Origin: Nitrososphaerota archaeon
GTDB lineage: Archaea; Thermoproteota; Nitrososphaeria; Nitrososphaerales; CADDZS01
Assembly (NCBI GenBank): GCA_021325255.1
Contig: JAJPHP010000049.1
Span: forward strand, 1 to 40,720
Direction: 5' to 3'
DNA: 40,720 bases
A program made the position numbers and the translations under genes. The notes under the pieces are model-generated. The model saw only the letters and a program-made list of their open reading frames with translations, made no database searches and was not told the DNA's origin. This document shows positions 23,876 through 32,421 of the stretch, one piece after another (position 1 is the stretch's first letter; each line of letters begins with the position of its first letter).

Positions 23876-24778
23876 TCAGGTAATCACTTTTTCAGAGAGT
23901 TTTTCAAGAACCTTTGCCAGAACTTGCGTCCCTTTTTCCCCGAACTTGTCGGCCATCGCTGCGTTGAAGAGTTGAACTACTGTCGCAGTACCCGGCAGTA
24001 CAAGATGCTTTTCCTCCGCAGCGCGCATTATGTACTTCAGGTCTTTATGAATATGCGCGGCCTTGAATCCTGGCTCAAAGTCCCGAGCGACAATTTTCGG
24101 CCCCAAATTCGCAAGGTTCCAGGACCCGGCCGCTCCACTCGTCAGTACGCGTAAGAGGTCTTTCATGGATAGCCCATACGCGGTTCCCAAGAGAAGCGAC
24201 TCGCAGGTAGCGAGAGTATGAAGCGCCACCGCAGCTTGGTTGCAGAGCTTTGTCGCCTGACCTGAGCCTGTCGGTCCCATATACACAATCTCCTTCCCCA
24301 TGACCTGAAGAACGGGCAGACACCGCTCAAAAATTCTCTTCGCGCCTCCGACCATGATTGTCAGAGTTGCATCTTTCGCGCCTCTATCTCCACCGGTCAC
24401 CGGAGCATCGAGAAACTCCACCCCCTTACTCGAAAGTTCCTTCGAGATGCGCAATGCAGTTTCGGGAGAGTTGGTACTCATGTCAATGACAACCGAGTCC
24501 GGGCGGGCCGAGTGGATTACACCATTGTGCCCTAACAACACCTGCTCAACATCAGGGGCATCAGTCACCATGTCGATAATAATGTCAGAGTTCAATGCAA
24601 GCTCGCTTGGAGAGTTTGCGGGCCTCGCACCTTTCGAAACCAGTTCCTCCACCGATTTCTTACTTCTATTGTATACCGTGAAGAAATACCCACGTTGCAG
24701 GAGGTGCGTTGCCATGGGCTTGCCCATGAGCCCGAGGCCGATGAACCCGATTCTTGGTTTGGTTGATTCTTCGCTCAT
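23876..24778 (-). CDS. 3-hydroxyisobutyrate dehydrogenase-family NAD(P) oxidoreductase
   Basis: This 300-aa beta-hydroxyacid dehydrogenase starts with IGFIGLGLMGKPMATHLL (Rossmann GxGxxG, from residue 10). The substrate-binding DAPVTGGDRGAKDATLTIMVGG (124-145) and the catalytic GSGQATKLCNQ with Lys177 and Asn180 follow. The family oxidises 3-hydroxyacids or reduces semialdehydes such as tartronate, succinic or glyoxylate semialdehyde; the specific substrate cannot be told here. The frame opens 11 codons upstream, but ATG 24778 (MSEESTKP) directly precedes the Rossmann fold. TATA-like ATTAAAAT lies 40-48 bases upstream. The next metabolic gene upstream is an FAH-family enzyme about 650 bases away, so a shared carboxylic-acid pathway is only a suggestion. 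Confidence 0.88.
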   Translation of the reverse strand: MSEESTKPRIGFIGLGLMGKPMATHLLQRGYFFTVYNRSKKSVEELVSKGARPANSPSELALNSDIIIDMVTDAPDVEQVLLGHNGVIHSARPDSVVIDMSTNSPETALRISKELSSKGVEFLDAPVTGGDRGAKDATLTIMVGGAKRIFERCLPVLQVMGKEIVYMGPTGSGQATKLCNQAAVALHTLATCESLLLGTAYGLSMKDLLRVLTSGAAGSWNLANLGPKIVARDFEPGFKAAHIHKDLKYIMRAAEEKHLVLPGTATVVQLFNAAMADKFGEKGTQVLAKVLEKLSEKVIT

Positions 24779-25083
24779 AAGGGTTAGAGCCGTCAGATCA
24801 GTTTCCCGCACTTTTCAGGATTTTAATGGTTTCATTGCACCTTCTCTGATCGGAGCTCCAATAAAATACCCTAGTCTGGACTTGCAGGTCAAAGAATCAG
24901 ATTGACAAAGAACTCTTTTTCTTCCCAGTACCCCGACTTTCACGAAAATTCTCAGAGCGTTTTCACAGACAAGTCATAGTGTCGCCCTCTCTCTCCACCG
25001 CGCCGGAAGAAAGATGGAAAGTGGGGCAGTCAAGCCCCTCTGGCCCTGACTTGGCAAGACTACCTTTTTTCACACGGCGTTCC

Positions 25084-25110
25084 ATTGCAATTGCAATTTT
25101 CTATATATAT
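25084..25110 (+). promoter_or_regulatory. 14-bp palindrome abutting a TATA box
   Basis: ATTGCAATTGCAAT (25084-25097) is a perfect palindrome. It is followed within a few bases by CTATATATAT (25101-25110), one of the strongest TATA boxes in the window. The palindrome is at the BRE/operator position for a plus-strand promoter, yet no plus-strand protein gene follows. Transcription would start near 25130. Confidence 0.5.
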
Positions 25111-25136
25111 TCTCAATAGTCGTAGTCGTCGCACAC

Positions 25137-25327
25137 GCGGGCGCAAGGCTGACTATCCTGCTTTGGCTATGGCCGAACGCCAATGTTCGATCCCACGCCT
25201 CTTCCTGCCTCTCTATTCAGGTATCTAGTTCCCAAGCGGTTAGGGCAAGTGAGACCTTACAGCGCCCGAAGGTCACCCGAACAAGTCCAAGAACTGTAGC
25301 GAGCTAGTTCGAGACCCATGCCCCCGC
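25137..25327 (+). ncRNA. candidate structured non-coding RNA, class unknown
   Basis: Within a 646-base gap between two minus-strand genes, GCGGGCGCAAGG (25137-25148) can pair with CCATGCCCCCGC (25316-25327) in 10 of 12 positions, closing a 191-base segment. Inside are further local stems, for example GGGC-aa-GTGA / TTAC-agc-GCCC near 25235-25265, TGGC/GCCA near 25170, and GAACT/AGTTC near 25291-25310. It begins about 30 bases after a strong TATA box and is GC-rich compared with its flanks. It has T-loop-like TTCGATC and TTCGAGA sequences, but no complete tRNA can be folded. I could not match SRP or RNase P RNA motifs. No reading frame is convincing. Confidence 0.35.
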
Positions 25328-25424
25328 TCACAAAAAAAGTGCGCTTGCAACATTGCGGGGAGGGCGGAATCGGATTGGCCACAAGGGTGGACCTTCCGAA
25401 TTCAATCTTGTCAAATGTTGAAGG

Positions 25425-26345
25425 TTAGGCGGCTCCTTCGTCTCTTACTGGATTTCTCAGAACCCCAATGTTTTCGATCTTTGCTTCTACAACGTCTCCG
25501 TCTTTGAGATACGGCGCCCCCGTGAAGGCCGCAACGCCGAGAGGAGTCCCTGTCGAAATCACATCGCCTGGAACAAGCGTTGTACCGGCGGAGGCGTACT
25601 CAATCAACCTGTCAATCTTGAACACCATCTCGCCAATCTTCGATTTCTGGCGTTCCACGCCGTTTACAGAGAGAGAAATTGTACACTGATATGGATTTTT
25701 CAGCTCGTCGGTCGTCACGAGCCAAGGCCCGAGCGGAAATGCGTTGTCGAGTCCCTTCGCCTTCACCCAGTTCTGCCCATAGTGAGACGACGCCTTTTCA
25801 TCACTCCCAAATCTCAAGTCCCTGAAACTTACGTCGTTTGCTATGGTGTAGCCCGCAACGTAGCTCATCGCCTCGTTCTGGCGGATGTACTTCCCTTTCT
25901 TCCCGATGATGACCGCGAGCTCTACCTCCCAATCCACTTTTTTTGATATTCTCGGTACCAGGATCGGGTCACCCTCACCAATCAGTGAGTTTCTGAACTT
26001 TGTGAAAAAGTAGGGCTCGGAAGGAGGGCTGACTTCCTGCTCCTTGCCGTGTGAAACATAATTGACCGCCGTGCAGTAAATCTTCTCCGGCGCAAGAACG
26101 GGGCTCAACAGTTTCACCGATTGAATTGGAAGCAGAGAAGAAGAGTGATCAGCAATGACATTACTCCTGTTCATACTCTCGCTGTACCGTTCTTTGATAT
26201 CCGGGAGCTTTCCCTCTGAAAGGATTGAATCAATCGAGGCGATTGGCGCTCCATCTGCGTAATGAAGGGGAAGTATGCTTTTGGAATCATCCGAAACGAG
26301 GCCAGCTAACGAACTTCCTTTAAGTGCAAAGTTAACCAGTTTCAA
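25425..26345 (-). CDS. fumarylacetoacetate hydrolase (FAH)-family protein
   Basis: This 306-aa FAH-superfamily enzyme cleaves or decarboxylates acylpyruvate-type or 2-oxo-4-enoate substrates using a divalent metal. The conserved core starts at PEKIYCTAVNY and includes VDWEVELAVIIG with metal ligands Glu140 and Glu142, YTIANDVSFRD with Asp171, GQNWVKAKGLDNAFPLGPW (the K-D/S pair), and PGDVISTGTPLGV at the end. The N-terminal ~80 residues form the usual variable domain. The start is TTG 26345, and TATA-like GTTAAAATTG lies about 35 bases upstream. It is probably monocistronic. The substrate is not identifiable; archaeal relatives are often annotated 2-hydroxyhepta-2,4-diene-1,7-dioate isomerase or acylpyruvase. 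Confidence 0.9.
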   Translation of the reverse strand: MKLVNFALKGSSLAGLVSDDSKSILPLHYADGAPIASIDSILSEGKLPDIKERYSESMNRSNVIADHSSSLLPIQSVKLLSPVLAPEKIYCTAVNYVSHGKEQEVSPPSEPYFFTKFRNSLIGEGDPILVPRISKKVDWEVELAVIIGKKGKYIRQNEAMSYVAGYTIANDVSFRDLRFGSDEKASSHYGQNWVKAKGLDNAFPLGPWLVTTDELKNPYQCTISLSVNGVERQKSKIGEMVFKIDRLIEYASAGTTLVPGDVISTGTPLGVAAFTGAPYLKDGDVVEAKIENIGVLRNPVRDEGAA

Positions 26346-26565
26346 TTTCTAACACCACTTGCGTTCGTGAGCACTCTGCAATTTTAACACCCGCCGATTT
26401 CTATCAGTCATCCTGAAGGGTGCGCAGGATGCTTAGCGCCGTACTTGAGATTCGATTGACGTCTAATAAAGTCAACCGGAACTGCCGGTGTCGTCTAATC
26501 GAAGAAAACTGCTAACCGAGATTAAAGAGGCGGATGAATAAACAGTGGTCAGATGCCGGCTCGAC

Positions 26566-27792
26566 TTAGCTGGCAACGACGAGGATCTGCGCGAAATCGC
26601 CGTCGGACGCGAACAGTGTGACAACATATCTCTGACCCGCGTTTATCTGCTGCTGTTGCGATGTTTGAGCGCTACTACTGGCTCCCGCTCCGCTCTCCCT
26701 TGGATTGCTAACGGGTTGGAGCAAACCAATCATGATGTTACCGTTGTATGTCAGCGTGACAGTCGCGTGCGGGGGCAGCAGGTATCCACCCGAGGCGAGC
26801 ATTCCCGCAATTTCCATTCTGCCGTATTGAGTAATAGGTGCAAGGGTTGCATTTGGCTCTACGACGAAGAAGGCGGATATCGATGCCATCTGTGCAATGG
26901 AAGGTTTCATTCCTCCCGACAACGATATCGTGGAGGTGATGGCAGCCATGCGAAAGACGACCGAACTGCTTCCCGTGTTTGACACGGTTATTGAAAGCAG
27001 GTTCGAGGTGAGTTTCAAGTTTGTGATCTCAAATTGAGAATTTGTCTCGATGGACTTCCACCAGTTCGCATTCTCAATGTTTTCACGATCTCCCACCGTC
27101 TGGAGCGCGTGGACCGAGACAGATTGCGCAGGGAGTGCATATGCCCTAGCTGAGGGTATGAAAGCAAACGAAGGATTTGCTGGAGTGCCAAGCAACAGCA
27201 CTGTGGGTGTCAAATCAATGACTGTGGCAGATGTCCCACCGTCGTTAACACTGATTCCTCCAGGTATTTTCGCAACCAGTATATGCTCTTGGTAAACAAG
27301 ATCCGCGGTATAGTTCGTTCCCTGGTAAGTGACCGTCGCCGAAGTTACGTTGAAGGCGATTGCGTCGAATGTGCCTGTGGAGACCTTTGCCAGGGCGATC
27401 GTCTGTGTTACATTGATTATGCTCATCAGGTCGACCTGGCCCGAAGTGCCCAAGCTGTTCCAGCCGCTCTGATTGCCTGCGCCGCTTACGTGAATCGCAA
27501 GGTTACTGTAGTCTATGTCTACATTAGACACGCCATCTGGCACTGTCGGCGGGTCTGTCAACAGGACCGCCATTGTACCCGCGCCCGCTCCTTGTTGCGC
27601 TGCAGTCGTTGAAGACTGCGGACCCTGGCCGCTTGAGGAAGAAGAAGGATAGACAGTGGTGGTAACCGGGACAATACGAGTGCCGACCTTGCCTGTTGTT
27701 GCTACACCAGACAAGACAGCGGCAGCAATAAGCGCCACCGCCAGGACGGTGGCCAGAACGCCAGAAATCACCACGTTCTTACTGGAACTCAT
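26566..27792 (-). CDS. DUF4382 membrane-anchored surface protein
   Basis: This 408-aa protein has an N-terminal signal anchor (VVISGVLATVLAVALIAAAVLS, residues 7-28) and a Ser/Thr/Gln linker (to ~70). It is followed by a DUF4382 domain: VLLTDPPTVPDGVSNVDIDYSNLAIHVSG, VDLMSIINVTQTIALAKVSTGTFDAIAF, TYQGTNYTADL. A second beta-rich domain (about 230-360) resembles a CARDB- or Ig-like module. Near the C-terminus there is a Ser/Gln low-complexity stretch, then a short strand-forming end. DUF4382 proteins are exported and of unknown function. The ATG at 27792 is well placed, directly before the anchor. It is isolated from its neighbours. Confidence 0.82.
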   Translation of the reverse strand: MSSSKNVVISGVLATVLAVALIAAAVLSGVATTGKVGTRIVPVTTTVYPSSSSSGQGPQSSTTAAQQGAGAGTMAVLLTDPPTVPDGVSNVDIDYSNLAIHVSGAGNQSGWNSLGTSGQVDLMSIINVTQTIALAKVSTGTFDAIAFNVTSATVTYQGTNYTADLVYQEHILVAKIPGGISVNDGGTSATVIDLTPTVLLLGTPANPSFAFIPSARAYALPAQSVSVHALQTVGDRENIENANWWKSIETNSQFEITNLKLTSNLLSITVSNTGSSSVVFRMAAITSTISLSGGMKPSIAQMASISAFFVVEPNATLAPITQYGRMEIAGMLASGGYLLPPHATVTLTYNGNIMIGLLQPVSNPRESGAGASSSAQTSQQQQINAGQRYVVTLFASDGDFAQILVVAS

Positions 27793-28187
27793 GGATCAGT
27801 GCTATCTTCCTTGAGGGTACTAGAACCCACATTTTTGAACACTTGGGCTCGCCTTTGAGGCGAAGCGTTCTACTTTTAGAACAGCCTTTCTGCTTTGCAT
27901 AAGCGTGTTCGGGAAAGCCATAGATGAAGACAGGAACGTTCGTCATGGCTTCTCAGCAGATGCAGTGGCCTGATATCCAGATCGACCGTCCATCCGAGAG
28001 ATTCCCAAACATTACTTGATTTGCATAGCATTATACAAAAAAGCGATAGAGATTTTAAAAGCGAATCAAGCTGCAAGTCGGAAAAATCGGCCCAAAAAGA
28101 GAACATCAGTATCAGGATTCGGAATAGGGAAGATACAAAGAAAGACATTCAATACTGAGAATAGTCTGGAGTGATGAAACGACAAAA
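27793..28187. other. intergenic region with short hairpins and TATA-like elements
   Basis: Upstream of the DUF4382 gene are two small inverted repeats: CGCCTttgAGGCG (near 27851-27863) and GTTCTacttttAGAAC (near 27868-27884). TATA-like ATTATACAAA and TTTTAAAAG occur near 28032 and 28052 on the plus strand, about 130 bases before the next gene, which would imply a long leader. Open frames on both strands here lack good starts and I do not call a gene. Confidence 0.35.
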
Positions 28188-28649
28188 TTGTCTGGGACAA
28201 GCAGAGACGATGAACTTGAGAGGAAGGCGATTGCAGAGTCCCAGCTCAAGGGCAATACGCTGCGCACGTATATCTACGTCGTAACCCACAAGAAGAGCGG
28301 TGTCAGGGAAATTCAGCGAGAGCTGCATTTTTCCAGCTCCTCGCTCGCACAGTACCACCTGTCAAAACTCGTTGACCTAGGACTGCTCACCGAGCAGGGA
28401 GGCGAGTACTTCCTCGCGGATCAGGTGCGTGTCGATGTCCTCAAGGATTTCCTAAAGTTTGGCTCCTTCATAGTGCCTCGCTTTATTTTCTATGCTGTGT
28501 TCTTCACGATTGTGACAGCGTTCTTTGGATTCATAGTTATAGGGCAATCTGGAGCGCTGATTGAGCTTATCCTTGTTGGATTGCTCGCTGTTTCATGTGC
28601 TCTTTTCTGGTACGAAGCGTTAAGGGCCTGGCTAAGAGGACCGGTCTGA
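28188..28649 (+). CDS. membrane-anchored winged-helix DNA-binding protein
   Basis: This 153-aa protein has an N-terminal winged helix at about residues 18-78. It includes RTYIYVVTHKKSGVREIQRELHFSSSSLAQYHLSKLVDLGLL (helix-turn-helix; the recognition helix is likely SSSSLAQYHLSKL) and a wing EQGGEYFLAD. Two membrane helices follow (about 92-114 and 119-141), and the tail is short and basic. Such HTH-membrane fusions are common in archaea and are thought to sense membrane or surface signals. The start is TTG 28188. It lies 300 bases before an MFS transporter on the same strand, a plausible but unproven target. Confidence 0.75.
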   Translation: MSGTSRDDELERKAIAESQLKGNTLRTYIYVVTHKKSGVREIQRELHFSSSSLAQYHLSKLVDLGLLTEQGGEYFLADQVRVDVLKDFLKFGSFIVPRFIFYAVFFTIVTAFFGFIVIGQSGALIELILVGLLAVSCALFWYEALRAWLRGPV

Positions 28650-28954
28650 CCAGCCATAACAGACTGCGCATCATTTTCTCTTCTCCTTTTTCCAAGTGGC
28701 CGGCGGCAGTTATGCGGATAGCACATGTGCCGCACTCTCGAGTGAGTTAAGCTGTAGCCCGATTGTAGTCGAAAGGCTCCAGCTGTGCACTTTTTTTACA
28801 CCAACATGTGAAAGAGAAATTGTCTTCAATCGTATAAGTCAAAAGGGAAGCGGCGGTGTCATAATTGCCGCATTTCTCAGGTGCTTTCCTCCCTGCAGAG
28901 GTTTCTGCAGTTCTCTCCTCTCAATGCCATTGTTGTTGACAAGACTCCACTTTG
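28650..28954. other. intergenic region before the MFS gene
   Basis: A T/C-rich run (TTTTCTCTTCTCCTTTTT, about 28673-28690) shortly after the HTH stop is a possible terminator. No convincing gene follows before 28955. An open frame from 28696 overlaps the MFS start and looks random. Confidence 0.35.
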
Positions 28955-30454
28955 ATGTCTGATTTTAGCGAGAAGAAGAAAGAGCCTCCTGCGGTGGGCT
29001 ACGACGGCAATCAGCCTGCACCCACGCGCTCGCAAGATAGCGAGTTACTCGAAGAAGGGCGAAAAAGCAGTGACGGTGTTGACGAGCGAGAGGAAAAGAC
29101 TCCAGCGTCGTCTTCTCTCAACGGGAAGAATACCAATCGTGGTAGGTCCAGACTTGACTGGTTCTACGGCCTACTACCCTACAACATTGCGGCGGGGCCA
29201 CTTGGAACCTTCGTCCAACTCTACATTTTGCAACTGTATGGCGCAGACCTCGGAAAGATCTACGTCGGGCTTGTGATCACAGCTTTCAACGCAGTGACGA
29301 TACCGGCTTCGATGATCTGGGGGTTTGCAACAGACAGAATACACAGGAGAAAGCCTGTCGTCGCCCTGAGCTTCATCGCAATCGCGGTCAACATTGTTGC
29401 ATTTCTCTTTGCGAACAATTTGTTCGCGATAGGATTGCTGTACTCGCTCTTCTCGCTTCTCTCCGCCGCTTCGGTGACGCCCCTCAACCTTCTCATAATG
29501 GAGACCAGTACAAAGTCCAAGTGGGCGTCGGCCTTCGCCAGGTTCTCAATGTTTTCGAGCATTGGCGTCACGGTTGGGCTGCTTCTCAGTCTCTTCTGGG
29601 TGGCCCTCCTGCCGCTGCAATGGCTTGTCATCCCGCTCGCGATTCTCTCGGTTGTTTCGGGACTACTCGCATTCGTACTTATCCAAGAGCCCAATTTCGT
29701 TTTTGAGAGAGAGGTGATGGTGATGCACAAGAAGAGCTTTCACACGAGATTGCATGGGTTGCCTCTTATCTTTCTCCACCTCCCGAGGGGTTCGGATTTC
29801 AGGCGTGTATTCAAAGGCCTCAGGTTTGAGCTCACAAGCTACACGCCAATACTCTATGTTTCTGTTTTCGCTTTCAACCTTGGCTCCAGCATCTTCAACA
29901 CTTCGCTCATACCCTCGATGTACGCAAACTCCTTTCCCCAGAGTCAGGTCTTCCTCATGATTTTCATCACTTTGGTTGTCCAGATCTTCTCCTTCCACTA
30001 CGTCGCGCCGTACATTGAAAAGCGCCCGCTGATCAGAACGGCGGTTGGGAGCCTCGTAATTAGGGCGCTGTGCTACTCACTTCTGGGCGTTTTTGCCTTC
30101 CTCTTCACCGGACTCGAGTACACTGCACCCATACTGGTTCTCTATCCGATCTCCTCGGGGTTCGCCTACGCAGTCTACTACACTGTGTCAAATACTCTTG
30201 TCTTCAATGCTCTCGGTCAGAGCGGGCACAGGTCTCCTGGCTCTTCTCTCGGCGTCTACAGCGCGCTGGTCGGAGTGGCAACCATGATCGGGTCGCTTGT
30301 CTCCGGATTCATATCGTTTTACACCGACTTTTACTTCACCTTCACTGTGGCTGGCTTCTGCATAGCTGGATCGGCGCTTTTCACCGCGCTCCTTGAGAGG
30401 ATTGGTAGCAAACAAGAGAAGAAGAAAGGAGAAGAAATCACCACCTCAGCCTGA
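28955..30454 (+). CDS. major facilitator superfamily transporter
   Basis: This 499-aa membrane transporter has a long hydrophilic, charged N-terminus (~65 residues) before the first helix (LDWFYGLLPYNIAAGPLG), then roughly twelve hydrophobic spans. The MFS motif A between helices 2 and 3 reads GFATDRIHRRKPVV, matching G-x3-D-R-x-G/H-R-[RK]. A central loop (ERE...KKSFHTRL and the following ~50 residues) separates the two six-helix halves. The C-terminus is charged. Substrate is not predictable; the architecture resembles drug or sugar exporters. ATG 28955 is chosen over the adjacent TTG 28952. The upstream winged-helix membrane protein may regulate it. Confidence 0.85.
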   Translation: MSDFSEKKKEPPAVGYDGNQPAPTRSQDSELLEEGRKSSDGVDEREEKTPASSSLNGKNTNRGRSRLDWFYGLLPYNIAAGPLGTFVQLYILQLYGADLGKIYVGLVITAFNAVTIPASMIWGFATDRIHRRKPVVALSFIAIAVNIVAFLFANNLFAIGLLYSLFSLLSAASVTPLNLLIMETSTKSKWASAFARFSMFSSIGVTVGLLLSLFWVALLPLQWLVIPLAILSVVSGLLAFVLIQEPNFVFEREVMVMHKKSFHTRLHGLPLIFLHLPRGSDFRRVFKGLRFELTSYTPILYVSVFAFNLGSSIFNTSLIPSMYANSFPQSQVFLMIFITLVVQIFSFHYVAPYIEKRPLIRTAVGSLVIRALCYSLLGVFAFLFTGLEYTAPILVLYPISSGFAYAVYYTVSNTLVFNALGQSGHRSPGSSLGVYSALVGVATMIGSLVSGFISFYTDFYFTFTVAGFCIAGSALFTALLERIGSKQEKKKGEEITTSA

Positions 30455-30630
30455 TTCATGAAAAAAAGGAATTTCTGCTTCAGTCAAAGGCAGTGGTGGA
30501 GATGGTGAAGAAAATCGTGCTTCCTTCTAGTCTTGGACACCGTGTCGCCCGTCGATATAACATCATGTGGGGCAAGAGAGTGAGAGCGAGAAAGAAATGC
30601 CCTTAAAATTTCTGCATACCCCCCATCAAG

Positions 30631-30638
30631 TTTAATTC
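30631..30638 (+). promoter_or_regulatory. TATA-like box of the VOC gene
   Basis: TTTAATTC is centred about 34 bases before the ATG at 30669, consistent with a leader of about 8 bases. Confidence 0.4.
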
Positions 30639-30668
30639 TTCGCTGGTACGCCCCTTTGCCTTGAACCC

Positions 30669-31217
30669 ATGTCCCTCATAGGCCAGCTACCTCTTGCCGC
30701 AATTTCCATCTCATGCAAGAATATCAACGAGAGCCGACGTTTCTACAGAGACCTGATAGGCCTCCGAATCATAGAGGAAGAAGAGAAGGGCGATAGGATA
30801 CATTTTGACCTTGGGAACATACGCCTGAGCCTTGTAGGAAAGCCCTCGCCTCAACTGCAACCGCATCAGAAGAAAGGCGGAGTGGCCTTAGCGGCTGACC
30901 CGTCAGCCTCTTCTGGAAAACTTGGCACCTCTGATCATCTGATCTTCGTTGTTGAAAGCGCTATCGATCAGGTCTACGCTGACCTAGAGAAGAGGGGGGT
31001 CAAGTTCAAATCAAAGCGCGTTGTCGAAGATTCGATGGGTAAGGCTGCCTGGTTCACCGATCCCGACGGACGAGTGATTTACCTCTGGCAACCGCCCCGA
31101 AGAGACGCAAAGGGATTCAGGGATGTGGAGATGCTCGTCAGGCACTACGAATCAGTTTCTAGGGCGCTTGCCGACCTGAGAGAGGGCGAAGAAGAAGAGG
31201 AAGGAATCACCGTCTGA
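30669..31217 (+). CDS. VOC-superfamily (glyoxalase/dioxygenase-like) protein
   Basis: This 182-aa protein has two beta-alpha-beta-beta-beta modules. The first is ISCKNINESRRFYRDLIGLRIIEEEEKGDRIHFDLGNIRLSLVG and the second SDHLIFVVESAIDQVYADLEKRGVKF ... AAWFTDPDGRVIYLWQP. FTDPDGRVIYLWQP is the typical C-terminal signature with a metal-ligand-like Glu position replaced by Leu-Trp; a His in SDHLIF is a candidate ligand. The family covers glyoxalases, epimerases, extradiol dioxygenases and bleomycin-type binding proteins, so function is open. An acidic tail (GEEEEE) follows. It is convergent with the ABC-2 exporter. Confidence 0.85.
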   Translation: MSLIGQLPLAAISISCKNINESRRFYRDLIGLRIIEEEEKGDRIHFDLGNIRLSLVGKPSPQLQPHQKKGGVALAADPSASSGKLGTSDHLIFVVESAIDQVYADLEKRGVKFKSKRVVEDSMGKAAWFTDPDGRVIYLWQPPRRDAKGFRDVEMLVRHYESVSRALADLREGEEEEEGITV

Positions 31218-31289
31218 ATCTTTGCTAGGTTCTGTTATCACCATACTCAGTTATCATCTTACAATTTTTTCAGGCGCTACTTCGTGACT

Positions 31290-32390
31290 TTAATCTTCAC
31301 GCCACTTGAAGAACCTTATAGCTAGGGCAAACGTCACTGCGGAAATTATCGCAAGGACAGCGAGATCAAGAACCGCCGCGCTGTAGTTGCTGTATACCAT
31401 TACTGCGTTCAGCCCGTCAATCAGGTAGTATAAGGGGAGGACGTGCGCAAAGGCTTGCAGGTAGCTGGGCATCAGACTCACGGGGAAGAAGGTTCCCGAC
31501 AGGAACATCATTGGAAAAGTTATGATGTTGCCAACAACACCCGCGGACTCTACGCTTTTTGTCACGCTACCGACGAGCATGCCTAGCGAGACGAAGAAGA
31601 GCGGACCTATGATCAGGAATGGGATAATCCACGCGGTGACCGACACGTGCGCCCCGAACCCGATGATCCCAGTCGTTGCCATAAGGACGAAGGAAATCAC
31701 GGAGAGTATAACATACCAGATGACCTTGGATGTTAGCCACTCGCCCTTTGTGAGCGGAGTGAGCGAGAGCTGCTTGAACAGCTTGTTTTTCTTGTACTCC
31801 GAGGAGATATTGACCATCGAAAACATAGGGCTGGTTAATATCGAGAATCCGACGAGCCCCGGTATCAGGAAATCAATGTACTTGTAATTGTTTGATGCGC
31901 TTATCGTTTGAGTCTCGAGTCCAATCACGGCGCTCGCTCCAGCTCTCTTCAAATTGAAAGCGTTGATAACTCCACTTGTCACTCCCATAACCTCCTGCGC
32001 TGTGGAGTCGGTCGGGTTGCTGAAAATTGTGACGTTGATTGGTTTCCCGGCTGTAAAGTTCTGTGAGAAACCCTTCGGGATTACTATACCTATTGTAGAA
32101 GAGTGTGCGAGCAAGTAACTCGTAAAGTTCTGATCATTGGTCACAAGAGTGAGTCGCAGGACGCCAGTGCTGTTAAGCGCATTCATGAAAACCGAGCTGA
32201 TCTGGGAACCGCCGTCCTGATTTTGAACATAAACAGTCACTGGACCGTTGCTCCCCCCGGAGAAGATCGCCCCGAAGATCAGGATGAGTATGATGGGGAA
32301 GATAAGGGCGAAAAACATCCCTGTTCTATTCCTCAGGTACTCTCTCCTGAAGACTCCAAGATCGGAGAGCATGCGTTTTATACTGAACAT
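31290..32390 (-). CDS. ABC-2 type transporter permease
   Basis: This 366-aa permease has one N-terminal helix (GMFFALIFPIILILIFGAIF), an extracytoplasmic domain of ~140 residues (VYVQNQDGG ... GLETQTISA), and then five hydrophobic spans starting at YIDFLIPGLVGFSI. The motif MMFLSGTFFPVSLMPSYLQAFAHVLPLYYLIDGL is the ABC-2 signature region. This YhfGH/DrrB-like layout exports drugs, lipids or surface polymers. The ATPase gene ends 31 bases upstream on the same strand, so they form a two-gene operon. Substrate unknown. Confidence 0.9.
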   Translation of the reverse strand: MFSIKRMLSDLGVFRREYLRNRTGMFFALIFPIILILIFGAIFSGGSNGPVTVYVQNQDGGSQISSVFMNALNSTGVLRLTLVTNDQNFTSYLLAHSSTIGIVIPKGFSQNFTAGKPINVTIFSNPTDSTAQEVMGVTSGVINAFNLKRAGASAVIGLETQTISASNNYKYIDFLIPGLVGFSILTSPMFSMVNISSEYKKNKLFKQLSLTPLTKGEWLTSKVIWYVILSVISFVLMATTGIIGFGAHVSVTAWIIPFLIIGPLFFVSLGMLVGSVTKSVESAGVVGNIITFPMMFLSGTFFPVSLMPSYLQAFAHVLPLYYLIDGLNAVMVYSNYSAAVLDLAVLAIISAVTFALAIRFFKWRED

Positions 32391-32421
32391 ATCCTGCTAG
32401 AACTCCCCGTTGCCCTTACCT

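Noticed and set aside
25150..25330. tRNA genes suggested by TTCGATC and TTCGAGA T-loop-like sequences and AAGCGGTTAGGGC
   Set aside because: The flanking bases do not form T stems and no 7-bp acceptor stem with D and anticodon arms can be drawn.
27876..28148. 90-aa minus-strand ORF upstream of DUF4382
   Set aside because: Both strands are open here by composition. The ORF has no motif and no promoter at a sensible distance.
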